A stretch of 64,000 nucleotides of DNA from Burkholderia sp. PAMC 26561 (lineage in GTDB: Bacteria; Pseudomonadota; Gammaproteobacteria; Burkholderiales; Burkholderiaceae): positions 1,240,001-1,304,000 of the forward strand of contig NZ_CP014306.1 of NCBI RefSeq assembly GCF_001557535.2. The letters are read 5' to 3'. Within the stretch, counting starts at the first letter, position 1; every line of letters begins with the position of its first letter. The notes below the pieces were generated by a model. The model was not told the DNA's origin. It searched no databases and saw only the letters and a list, made by a program, of their open reading frames with translations. Both the position numbers and the translations under genes were made by a program. Positions 30,391 through 38,210 of this stretch are shown here, piece after piece.

Positions 30391-30514
30391 TCCGCGCCGA
30401 TGCGAAATGCATAACTTTAAATCGGGAAACAAGGGATAAGACTGATCCGATAGCTGGCCGATAACACGCGAATTAGGATGATCAGGTCATCCACTTCGCT
30501 GAAAAACGCCTGCC

Positions 30515-32265
30515 ATGAACCAACTCGCCGAACCGTATGCCCGAGCTTTCAGTCACCATCAGGCCGGTCAGATGGCCGAGGCTGAAAGCGGTTACCGGCA
30601 GGTCTTGCAGCAACGTCCCGATCACGTCGATGCGCTGCATTACCTCGGCGTCCTTCTGCATCAGCGGGGCGAGGACCTGGAAGCTGCGAAGTTGCTGGAC
30701 CGCGCGCTTGGCCTCGCGCTGGACGCACCGGCGTGCTGGAGCAATCGCGGGCTGGTGGCTACGGCGCTGGGTGACCTGCCGCATGCCGTGGAGTGCCACG
30801 AGCGCGCGCTTGCGCTCGATCCGGATTTCGCCAACGCACGCAACAACCTCGGCGTGACGTTGCGAAAGCAAGGCCTTTTCAGCGAAGCCATCGAGCAGTT
30901 TCACACGCTGCTCGCCCAGCACCCCGATTTCTTCGATAGCCGCCTGAACCTCGGTTCCACATTCGCGGCCGCAAAGCGTTATGACGAAGCGCTGGCGACA
31001 TACCGCGAGGCGCTGCGTCGCAATCCCAACAGCTTCGAAGCACATTTCGGCGAAGGCAACGCGCTGCGAGAGCTCAAGCGCTTCGATGAAGCGGTGGCGA
31101 GTCTGCATCGCGCGCTCGCGCTGAGGCCGGATCACTTCGAGGCACGCGTGAACCTCGGCACGACGCTTGGGCTTCACGGCCGGTTTGCGGAGGCAGAGGC
31201 GGCATACCGGCATGCATTGACGTTACGCGATGACCCTCAGATTCACGTATGCGTCGGCGCAGCGGTCGGCTCGCAAGGGCTGTTCGAGGAGGAGGAGCCG
31301 TACTATCGACGCGCTCTCGACATGGATCCTGATCACGCCGATGCCCAGCACAATCTCGCGCTGCTCCAGCTTCGCCGTGGCAACTTCAGGAAGGCTGGGC
31401 GCTGCATGAGGTGCGCTGGCGTTCGAGCAAATATCAGCCAATGGACGTTCCGGGCGTCCGCGAATGGCGCGGAGAGCCGTTGCAGGGCAAGACGTTGCTG
31501 GTGGTCGGCGAACAAGGTCACGGCGACATGATCCAGTTCGCACGTTACGTGACGGTGCTCGGGCAGATGGGCGCAATCGTAGACATGCGGGTGCCGGAGA
31601 ATATCGTGGAACTGGTGCAAAGCGTGCGGGGAATTCGCCGTGCATTCACGCGGGGGCCGACGCATGAATACGACTACTGGACGCCATCCATGAGCGTGCC
31701 GCATCGCGTCGCGCATCTCGTTCCCAACGCGCTAGCCGACATTCCGTACATGAGCCTGAGCGCCGAGCGCATCGGCATGGGGCCGACGCGAGTAGACATG
31801 CTGGCCGCAGGCCGCAAAAAAGTCGGCATCGTGTGGGCGGGCAGTCCGACGTTTGGCAACGACCAGTTCCGTTCAATGCCGTTTTCGGCGCTCTCACCGT
31901 TGGCGGACGTGAAGGACGTTACCTGGTTTTCGCTGCAGAAAGGCGCGGCGCGCGATCAGCTTTTGAACGCGGAGTGCGCGCTGAAACCTTACGACCTGAC
32001 GGACACGCTGAGTGATTTCGCCGATACCGCCGCGCTCATCGACCAGCTCGATCTGGTGATGACAGTCGATACCTCCGTCGCGCATGTGGCGGGCGCGCTC
32101 GGCAAGCCAGTATGGGTGTTCCTGCCGGCGAACAACGACTGGCGCTGGATGGCAAACCGCGAGGACAGCGTGTGGTATCCAAGCGCGCGTCTGTTCAAGC
32201 AGACCACGCTCGGCGACTGGACCGGGCCGGTTGCCAAGGCAAAAGCCGCGCTGATGGCCGGGTGA
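30515..32265 (+). pseudogene. TPR protein with glycosyltransferase-like C terminus, frameshifted
   Basis: Two overlapping frames (30515-31531 and 31411-32265) together form one protein of about 583 residues. The first part has seven or more TPR units (e.g. ARNNLGVTLRKQGLFSEAIEQF). The second is a GT41/GT9-like domain with VVGEQGHGDMIQFARYV, KVGIVWAGSP and MTVDTSVAHVAGALGKPVWV. The reading frame changes near 31387: the upstream frame gives GNF and continuity then needs QEGWALHEVRWR. One missing base (probably a C of TTCC) explains it. It may be a real mutation or a sequence error. The intact relatives are usually predicted protein O-glycosyltransferases or TPR scaffolds; the role here is unknown. 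Confidence 0.75.
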
Positions 32266-32268
32266 AAG

Positions 32269-33669
32269 CTACTTGCTGGCTGTTTGCATCGGTTCACTGG
32301 GTTTGTCGCGGGTGATCAGGCGCAAGCCGCTCGCAACACTCGCCACGCCCGCGAACCCCGCGCCAAGCGCGAGCGCCAGCGCCGGTCCGTGTTTGCCCGC
32401 GATCCCGAAGCTCAACGCAACCAGCGCGGCACCCGTCGCCTGGCCGACCAGCCGCGCCGTTGCGACCACACCGCTTGCGCCGCCGCTGCGCTCGCGCGGC
32501 GCGCTTCCCATCAACGCCTTGAGGTTGGGCGACTGGAAGAAGCCGAAACCCGCTCCACAAATACCCATGCGGATGCAGATATCGAGCGCATGGGGATGCG
32601 CCGGCAACATCGCCAGCGACGCCATCCCCGCGCACATGACTGCCAGGCCAACGCCGCCCAGCAAGCCGGGTGGATGCCGGTCGGACAAGCGTCCCGCCAC
32701 GGGCGCGAGCAGTGCGACCATCACGGACCACGGCGTCATCAGGAAGCCGGTTTCGACCTGGGTGCGCCCGAGCACGCTTTCGAAATAAAAGGGCAACGAC
32801 ACGAACGCGAGCCCTTGCGCCGCGAACGAGCAGACAGCCGTCGCGGTCGATAACGCGAACATCGGCCGCTTGAAGAGATCGACGGGAAGCATCGGTGCCG
32901 GATGACCGCGTTCGCGGCGCAGCATCAGGCCGCCCGCGACCACGGTCACGCCGAGCGCCAACAGCACGATATACGCCGGCGCGCGCTGCGCCGCTTCGCC
33001 GAGCGCAAACACCAGCGCGGCGAAGGTCACCACATTAAGACCCGCCGCCACGCGATCGAAGCCGTGCGTGGAGCGCGCCGTTTCCGGCAGTGCAGACCAG
33101 CCGATAAACAGCGCCGTCAGGCCAATCGGCACGTTTACCGCAAACAACCACGGCCAGGTGCCGAGGGAAAGGACAATCGATGCCACCGTCGGCCCGACCG
33201 CGAACGATATCCCCACGATCAGCGCATTGAGCCCGAGCCCGCGCCCAAGCCGGTGATGCGGATAGATCGCGCTGATCAGCGCCGTGTTCACGCTCATGAC
33301 CGCGCTCGCGCCGACACCTTGCAGCAGCCGGGCGGCGGTGAGCGTCGGCAACGACCAGGACAGCGCGCACGTCAGCGACGCCACCAGGAACAAAATCAAC
33401 CCGCCAAGATAAATCTTCCTGTGCCCGACAATCCCGCCCAGCGCGGCGAAGGGCAGGAGCGTGGCGACCATCGCGAGCTGATACGCGTTGATGATCCAGA
33501 CGGAGGCAGCCGGCGCGGCATGAAGATCGTGCGCGATGGCCGGAAGCGCCGTGTTGGCGATGGCGGTATCGAGCGTGGCCAGGGACACAGCCAGGAGCAT
33601 GGCCGCCATGCCGCGTTTTTGCAGCGGGGTCATGGGGGCATCGGGGAGAAGCGCAGTTGGGTCTGGCAC
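32269..33669 (-). CDS. MFS transporter, DHA2-like (14-segment)
   Basis: This 466-residue protein is a drug:proton antiporter-type MFS permease with about 14 hydrophobic segments. Motifs are LDTAIANTALPAIAHDL in the first helix, WIINAYQLAMVATLLPFAALGGIVGHRK (motif A region) and SVNTALISAIYPHHRLGRGLGLNAL. The first codon of the frame is a GTG (33669); an ATG at 33633 (MTPLQKRGM) is a credible alternative. It converges with the frameshifted TPR gene, with 3 bp between stops. No regulator lies beside it. Substrates are unknown. Confidence 0.88.
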   Translation of the reverse strand: MPDPTALLPDAPMTPLQKRGMAAMLLAVSLATLDTAIANTALPAIAHDLHAAPAASVWIINAYQLAMVATLLPFAALGGIVGHRKIYLGGLILFLVASLTCALSWSLPTLTAARLLQGVGASAVMSVNTALISAIYPHHRLGRGLGLNALIVGISFAVGPTVASIVLSLGTWPWLFAVNVPIGLTALFIGWSALPETARSTHGFDRVAAGLNVVTFAALVFALGEAAQRAPAYIVLLALGVTVVAGGLMLRRERGHPAPMLPVDLFKRPMFALSTATAVCSFAAQGLAFVSLPFYFESVLGRTQVETGFLMTPWSVMVALLAPVAGRLSDRHPPGLLGGVGLAVMCAGMASLAMLPAHPHALDICIRMGICGAGFGFFQSPNLKALMGSAPRERSGGASGVVATARLVGQATGAALVALSFGIAGKHGPALALALGAGFAGVASVASGLRLITRDKPSEPMQTASK

Positions 33670-33753
33670 GGTTTGGAGTAGGAGCGAGATCGGGCGTAGA
33701 CCGACACGATACGGGATCGCGGCAAACCTCGCCGAGCGGCCCCGAATAAGCTT

Positions 33754-34635
33754 TCAAACAGGTGTCAGTACGGGCGTGCCGGCGAAGTGGCGAGTGGCGT
33801 TATCGACGAACAACTGCACCGATGCGGCCACCGCTTCCGGCGACCGGCCACCTACGTGCGGCGTAAGTACGACCCGCTTTGATTCGATGAGCAAGGCCGG
33901 CGGCGCGGGTTCGCCTTCGTACACGTCCAGCCCCGCGCCCGCGATGACGCCGCGTTCGAGGGCGTCGGCGAGGGCTGCAGTATCGACCACACTGCCACGC
34001 GCCACATTCACCACGTAGCCGTGCGAACCGAGCGCGGCGAGTGTTTCTGCATTGATCAGATGCTTCGTTCCTGCGCCGCCGGGCGTGGCGAGCACGAGGT
34101 AATCAGCCCATTCGGCCAGCGCGAGCACGGAATCAAAGTACGTATAGGCCACGTCCGGATTCGGCCGACGGTTGTGATAACCGATTTCGATATCGAACCC
34201 GAGCGCGCGTCTCGCAACCTTCTTGCCGATGTTGCCCAGCCCGATCACGCCCAGTTTCTTGCCCGAAAAGTTTGGCTGGAACGGCAGGTCGTCGCGCCAT
34301 ACGCCGTCGCGGCATGCGCGATCGAGCGCGGGAATCTGCCGGACCGCACCGAGCAGCAGCGCGAAGGCGTGATCGGCGACGCAATCGTCGTTCGTCCCCG
34401 CGCCGTTCACCACCACGATGCCGCGCGCCTTCGCGGCGTCCCGGTCGACATTCTCGTAACCCGCGCCCAGCGCGCCGATCAGTTCGAGCTTCGGCAATCG
34501 CGCGATAGACGATGCATCGATGCCGACAGTGCCGTTCGTCAACACGAGGCGGATTTCATCGGCGTGACGGGTCAGGGCGGTTTCAAGTGTGGATTGATCG
34601 GGGGCCGTGATGACGTTGAAAGCCTTCGAGACCAT
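33754..34635 (-). CDS. D-2-hydroxyacid dehydrogenase (NAD-binding)
   Basis: This is a cytosolic member of the D-isomer-specific 2-hydroxyacid dehydrogenase family, possibly a glyoxylate or hydroxypyruvate reductase. The 293-residue protein has a Rossmann GLGNIGKKVARRA, the substrate-binding arginine in VNVARGSVVDTAAL, and the catalytic histidine in LTPHVGGRSPEA. NADPH preference is suggested by NRRPNP after the second strand, but this is inference. The ATG at 34635 (MVSKAFNVITA) is preferred over the upstream ATG at 34686, which would add an odd 17-residue stretch. Confidence 0.88.
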   Translation of the reverse strand: MVSKAFNVITAPDQSTLETALTRHADEIRLVLTNGTVGIDASSIARLPKLELIGALGAGYENVDRDAAKARGIVVVNGAGTNDDCVADHAFALLLGAVRQIPALDRACRDGVWRDDLPFQPNFSGKKLGVIGLGNIGKKVARRALGFDIEIGYHNRRPNPDVAYTYFDSVLALAEWADYLVLATPGGAGTKHLINAETLAALGSHGYVVNVARGSVVDTAALADALERGVIAGAGLDVYEGEPAPPALLIESKRVVLTPHVGGRSPEAVAASVQLFVDNATRHFAGTPVLTPV

Positions 34636-34971
34636 TGCGTGACTCTCAGGCTGGAGATGGATCAACACGAGAACGGTGGGGAGCATGTTTTTGGGGCTGG
34701 GGAAGTGAACGCCCAGTTTCCCATTTTCTGTTTTTTTTCGGGAGACGACGAATTTCTCCGTTTTCGACTGTAAGCTGAAAAGAGGTCAATAGAAAGTATT
34801 TGATTGATCGTATTAATGCGCCTTGAATTGGTTGATTTAGGGTTAACACCTAATTCAACAATAATGTCTTGCCGGCTTGGTGGTTAATTTTCAGACGGGG
34901 CTTACCTAAACTGCTGTTACGGAACGCGATCAAGGTTGATCGCGACAAAAACAAAGTTGGAGGTAAGCATC
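34636..34971. other. AT-rich gap between the dehydrogenase and the DUF4148 gene
   Basis: This 336-bp gene-free stretch is clearly AT-richer than its surroundings. It holds a TTAGG-N7-CCTAA inverted repeat around 34838-34854, a T8 tract near 34731, and the promoter region of the DUF4148 gene. A 20-bp palindrome lies at 34925-34944. I see no ORF or RNA gene. Confidence 0.4.
34925..34944. promoter_or_regulatory. 20-bp palindrome upstream of the DUF4148 gene
   Basis: CGCGATCAA and TTGATCGCG are perfect 9-bp arms around GG. It ends 27 bp before the ATG and 14 bp before the GGAGG ribosome site, so it could be an operator or an mRNA leader hairpin. Confidence 0.55.
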
Positions 34972-35289
34972 ATGAAATCACTTATTCAAGCAACCGTTGT
35001 GGCCGCAGTCCTCGCTGTTCCTGCCTTGTCGTTTGCTCAATCGAATCAACCGCTTACACGCGCTCAGGTGAAGGCTGAACTGGTGCAGATCGAAGCGGCC
35101 GGATACAACCCGGCGACGGCAAACGACTACGATTATCCCGCAAATATCCAGGCTGCCGAGGCACGCGTAGCGGCCCAAAATGCTGCGAAAACAGGATACG
35201 GCGGCGTATCGAATGGAACGTCCGATTCGGGCTCCAATGTTCACACTGCGACCGGCGACAGCGTTGGTTCGGTGTACATGGGTCATTAA
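34972..35289 (+). CDS. DUF4148 domain-containing secreted protein
   Basis: This 105-residue protein has a typical Sec signal (MKSLIQATVVAAVLAVPALSFAQ) and the DUF4148 motif LTRAQVKAELVQIEAAGYNPA followed by DYDYPANIQAAEARVAAQN. Such proteins are numerous in Burkholderiaceae, exported, and of unknown function. The frame is open to 34936, but the ATG at 34972 has a GGAGG site 9 bases upstream. The C terminus is Gly/Ser-rich. A palindrome lies upstream and a CU-rich element with a terminator lies in the 3' region. Confidence 0.9.
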   Translation: MKSLIQATVVAAVLAVPALSFAQSNQPLTRAQVKAELVQIEAAGYNPATANDYDYPANIQAAEARVAAQNAAKTGYGGVSNGTSDSGSNVHTATGDSVGSVYMGH

Positions 35290-35424
35290 ACCGGTCGCAG
35301 ATTGCATAAAAGCTTTCAATAGGATTCTTTTTCATATCGATTCTTAGATTCGACGGTTCAATCCAGAACCTCCTCCGACGGGAATCCCGTTGGATTTGCC
35401 CAGCTTCATTGTCTGGGCTTTTTT
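35290..35424 (+). ncRNA. Candidate CU-rich 3'UTR-derived sRNA (locus 3)
   Basis: Downstream of the DUF4148 stop, CCTCCTCC (35369-35376) is followed by a small ACGGG-AAT-CCCGT hairpin and then an intrinsic terminator (GCCCAG 35398-35403 with CTGGGC 35413-35418, six Ts). This is the same architecture as loci 1 and 2. I see no convincing internal promoter, so it may be processed from the DUF4148 mRNA. The exact 5' end is unknown. Confidence 0.55.
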
Positions 35425-35494
35425 ACGCCAGGCTGGTGTTTCAGTCCGCGTGACCTAGACTGTATTGATGGCGTGGAAATACAGGGAGGCGGCC

Positions 35495-35665
35495 ATGACT
35501 CAGTCGATGATCGGCTTCGTTGCAGGCCTTGCGATCTTGATCGTTATGGCAGCGGTGTCGGGGCGGCGATACAGGCGGGATCATCCCGAGAATCCGATTC
35601 ACACGGCGCGGATGCATGAATGGCTCGATTCGCATCACATGAGCTGGCTGCATCACCGGCACTGA
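35495..35665 (+). CDS. Small membrane protein, function unknown
   Basis: This 56-residue protein has one hydrophobic segment (MIGFVAGLAILIVMAAV) followed by a basic, histidine-rich tail that ends SWLHHRH. The ATG at 35495 has a GGGAGG ribosome site 5 bases upstream; a longer frame starts at 35465 but lacks one. It is likely a single-span inner-membrane protein with a cytoplasmic or exposed His-rich tail. I do not recognise a family. A 15-bp bidirectional terminator follows it. Confidence 0.6.
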   Translation: MTQSMIGFVAGLAILIVMAAVSGRRYRRDHPENPIHTARMHEWLDSHHMSWLHHRH

Positions 35666-35674
35666 CGCGCAGTC

Positions 35675-35709
35675 CAATAAAAAGCCCGCTGATTGCGGGC
35701 TTTTTATTG
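35675..35709. terminator. Strong bidirectional terminator
   Basis: A perfect 15-bp stem (35675-35689 with 35695-35709), ending in A-rich and T-rich arms, serves the small membrane gene and the convergent 35727-35966 gene. Confidence 0.88.
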
Positions 35710-35726
35710 CGCTTCGTATTTGACGA

Positions 35727-35966
35727 TCACGAGCGGCTGAGCGGTTTTGGATTGCGCGGCGGCTTTCGCCCGTCCGCCTCGGCCTTTCCGCATTCGATGG
35801 CAAAGCGGCAAGCATCATCCGGTTCGTTGAAGTAGCCGAGCACGCCGGACGCCCAGCGCGCGCCGTCGGGCTTGGTCACGATGATCATCGATGCAAAGCT
35901 CCCGCGCTCGCCCGCAGCAAGCGGCATCAGGACGTGGTCGTTGTAACTTATTGGAATGGCATGCAT
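35727..35966 (-). CDS. Small hypothetical protein
   Basis: This 79-residue protein begins MHAIPISYNDHVLMPLAAGERG and has FASMIIVTKPDGARWASGVLG and YFNEPDDACRFAIECGKAEAD. It looks cytosolic with no signal or membrane segment. The ATG at 35966 has a GGGAGG ribosome site; the frame is open further but lacks one. I do not recognise the family. It converges with the small membrane gene and shares its terminator. Confidence 0.6.
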   Translation of the reverse strand: MHAIPISYNDHVLMPLAAGERGSFASMIIVTKPDGARWASGVLGYFNEPDDACRFAIECGKAEADGRKPPRNPKPLSRS

Positions 35967-36108
35967 TCGGCCTCCCACTGAACTGAACCATGAATTGCAA
36001 GCGTGTAATTCTGGGGCGCGTGGCGGGCCGCCATTGTGAGAAATTGCAAAAAAGAGAAACAGGGCGTGCGCGCCGATTATTCTTCTGATGGAAACGCAAT
36101 CCAAAACA

Positions 36109-36140
36109 AAAAGCCGGTTAGCTTGCGCTAACCGGCTTTT
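36109..36140 (-). terminator. Terminator after tRNA-Lys
   Basis: A 14-bp perfect stem (36109-36122 with 36127-36140) is bounded by A and T runs, 8 bp after the CCA end of the minus-strand tRNA. Confidence 0.85.
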
Positions 36141-36147
36141 GAATTCT

Positions 36148-36223
36148 TGGTGGGGCGTGACAGATTCGAACTGTCGACCTACGGATTAAGAGTCCGCTGC
36201 TCTACCAGCTGAGCTAACGCCCC
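36148..36223 (-). tRNA. tRNA-Lys (CUU)
   Basis: A 76-nt cloverleaf on the minus strand starts GGGGCGTTAGCTCAG and ends in encoded CCA. The anticodon loop CTCTTAA gives anticodon CUU, reading AAG. The acceptor stem GGGGCGT/ACGCCCC is perfect, and the T arm has TTCGAAT. A promoter and a terminator flank it. Confidence 0.96.
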
Positions 36224-36240
36224 GGAAAAACTGAATCCGA

Positions 36241-36270
36241 ATTATAGCGACGTTTTCTCGGGTTATGCAA
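36241..36270 (-). promoter_or_regulatory. Promoter of tRNA-Lys
   Basis: On the minus strand TTGCAT (36265-36270), an 18-bp spacer and TATAAT (36241-36246) lie just upstream of the tRNA 5' end at 36223. Confidence 0.75.
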
Positions 36271-36367
36271 CTGTCGGTGCGCCAAAATCCGAATATCTCT
36301 CCCAATGACGCTGTAAAGCAGCGTCGAACATGGCGCATCGGTCGATCGAACGTCTTAAAAAACGTTA

Positions 36368-36395
36368 GCGGGAACCGTTATCATGGCGTTCCCGC
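36368..36395. promoter_or_regulatory. Inverted repeat upstream of the thioesterase gene
   Basis: GCGGGAAC and GTTCCCGC are perfect 8-bp arms 12 bp apart, ending 33 bp before the thioesterase ATG. A second small repeat, GCCGTG/CACGGC, follows before the ATG. These are candidate operator or leader structures. Confidence 0.4.
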
Positions 36396-36428
36396 GGCGA
36401 ACGGCCGTGCTTAAAAAGCCACGGCATC

Positions 36429-36833
36429 ATGGACCATTCCGCTATCCGCGCCTTGCTCGATTCCACCTTCGCGCCGTGGGTCCGCGATCTGGGTTTATCG
36501 CCGGAAAGCGTTTCGGACGCGAGCGTCACGCTGCGCTTGCCGCACGATGACAAACTGCGCCATACGGGCGGCGTGATCTGCGGCCAGGTCTTCATGGCTG
36601 CGGCGGACACCGCCATGATTGTCGCCATCTCCCACGCGCTTGGCGGTTTCCATCCTATGACCACTGTCTCCCTGACCACGAGTTTCCTGCGCCCGGTGAA
36701 ATCCGGCGATGTCCTGGTCACCGCAACCATCTTGCGTCGCGGGCGCAATCTGGTTTTCGGCGAAATCGAACTCCACGATGAATCCGGCGCCCTCGCCGCG
36801 CACGCCACCACCACTGTCATGCTCATCGCCTAA
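36429..36833 (+). CDS. PaaI-type acyl-CoA thioesterase
   Basis: This 134-residue protein has a hot-dog fold of the PaaI/YbgC type and probably hydrolyses acyl-CoA thioesters in the cytosol. Motifs are RHTGGVICGQVFMAAADTAMIVA (the helix with the likely Asp nucleophile) and HPMTTVSLTTSFLRPVKSGD. The start is the ATG at 36429. It ends 7 bp before the patatin gene, so they probably form an operon. The natural substrate is not evident. Confidence 0.88.
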   Translation: MDHSAIRALLDSTFAPWVRDLGLSPESVSDASVTLRLPHDDKLRHTGGVICGQVFMAAADTAMIVAISHALGGFHPMTTVSLTTSFLRPVKSGDVLVTATILRRGRNLVFGEIELHDESGALAAHATTTVMLIA

Positions 36834-36840
36834 AAAACCC

Positions 36841-37716
36841 ATGTTCGATCAAGTCGTATTCGCCGGCGGCGGCAACCGCTGCTGGTGGCAAGCCGGTTTC
36901 TGGGACGTCGTCCAGCCGGAACTCAAGCTGCGTCCGCGCGTCATCACCAGCATTTCGGCTGGCGCGGCGACCGCGTGCATGCTGTACACGAATCACTCGG
37001 AATGGGTGATGGACTACTACTCGCACGTGCTGCGCGACAATTCGAAGAACGCGTATTGGGGCAATTTGCTGCGCGGGGAATCGGTGTTCCCGCACTATCG
37101 GATATACCGGCAGGCGTTGCTGGATATCTATGGCGCCGAGTTTGCATCGCTGAAGGATGCGCCGGAGATTCGTATCGGCGTGTCGCATTTGCCGCGCTGG
37201 CTCGGCGCACGGAGTGCCGTGGCGGCGGGGCTGATTGCCTATAACATCGAAAAATACGTGCGCAAGAAGCTGCATCCGACGCTCGGGCAAGCGCTGGGTT
37301 TCCATCCGGAATTCGTGCGCGCGCAAGAGTGCGCGACGGTCGAGGATCTCGCCGATCTGATCCTGCAGTCGTCGAGCACGCCGCCTTTCACGCCGGTCTT
37401 GCGGCGCAACGGCCGGCCTGTTCTGGATGGCGGCATGGTCGATAACGTGCCGGTAGGTGCGCTGGATGCATCGCCGGGATTGGTGCTGGTGATGGTGACG
37501 CGCGTGTATCCGCGCCCGCGCATGTTCGTGGTGGAGCACGGCGAGAACCGCGACCAGCGCCGCGTCTATGTGCAACCGTCGCGGAAGGTGCCGATTTCAT
37601 CGTGGGACTATACGAGTCCGGCGCTGATGCGGCCCGCGTACGACCTGGGCCGCGCCGATGGCGAGCAATTTCTCATGCGTTTGCCCGAGGTGCTGAGCGC
37701 GGCGGCGCAACTCTGA
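36841..37716 (+). CDS. Patatin-like phospholipase
   Basis: This 291-residue protein has the patatin fold, a Ser-Asp lipid acyl hydrolase. The glycine-rich oxyanion loop is FAGGGNRCWW near the N terminus, the nucleophile is in ITSISAGAATA (a variant of GxSxG), and the Asp is in LDGGMVDNVP. An in-frame extension reaches back into the thioesterase gene; the ATG at 36841 is the natural start. No signal peptide is seen. It is likely co-transcribed with the thioesterase and perhaps osmC. Confidence 0.87.
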   Translation: MFDQVVFAGGGNRCWWQAGFWDVVQPELKLRPRVITSISAGAATACMLYTNHSEWVMDYYSHVLRDNSKNAYWGNLLRGESVFPHYRIYRQALLDIYGAEFASLKDAPEIRIGVSHLPRWLGARSAVAAGLIAYNIEKYVRKKLHPTLGQALGFHPEFVRAQECATVEDLADLILQSSSTPPFTPVLRRNGRPVLDGGMVDNVPVGALDASPGLVLVMVTRVYPRPRMFVVEHGENRDQRRVYVQPSRKVPISSWDYTSPALMRPAYDLGRADGEQFLMRLPEVLSAAAQL

Positions 37717-37732
37717 ACGGGAGCTTCATCGT

Positions 37733-38209
37733 ATGGCCAAACAACATAAGTACACGCTGCAAGTTGCCTGGACCGGCGATCAGGGTTCAGGCACGTCGAG
37801 CTACGACGCCTATTCGCGCGATCATCTGATCCGTGCCGCAAACAAGCCGGCCATTGAAGGATCGAGCGATCCGGCGTTTCGCGGCGACGCCACGCGCCAC
37901 AATCCGGAAGAGCTGTTCGTGGCATCACTTTCGTCGTGCCACATGCTTTGGTACCTGCACCTTTGCTCGGTGAACGGCATCGTGGTGACGGGTTATCTGG
38001 ATGATCCCATCGGCACAATGGAAGAAACGAAGCAGGGAAGCGGCCGTTTCACAGATGTCGTACTGCGCCCGAAAGTGTCGATTGGCGCAGGCGGCGACGT
38101 GAAGCTGGCCGAGCGTTTGCACGAAGAAGCGCATGCGTTCTGCTTCCTCGCGAACTCGGTCAACTTCCCCGTCCGATGCGAGCCGTCCATCGGAATATCG
38201 ACGATCTGA
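37733..38209 (+). CDS. OsmC family protein
   Basis: OsmC/Ohr proteins are dimeric thiol peroxidases or related redox proteins. The 158-residue protein contains the family segment NPEELFVASLSSCHMLWYLH, which holds one conserved Cys, but the second Cys region reads LANSVNFPV with no Cys. A single remaining catalytic Cys suggests the YhfA/OsmC-like branch rather than a classical Ohr peroxidase. It lies 16 bp after the patatin gene. Peroxidase activity is therefore uncertain. Confidence 0.85.
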   Translation: MAKQHKYTLQVAWTGDQGSGTSSYDAYSRDHLIRAANKPAIEGSSDPAFRGDATRHNPEELFVASLSSCHMLWYLHLCSVNGIVVTGYLDDPIGTMEETKQGSGRFTDVVLRPKVSIGAGGDVKLAERLHEEAHAFCFLANSVNFPVRCEPSIGISTI

Positions 38210-38210
38210 G

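Noticed and set aside
32902..33681. A plus-strand frame opposite the MFS transporter
   Set aside because: It is extremely Arg/His/Gln-rich and has no domain; it is an antisense shadow of the permease.
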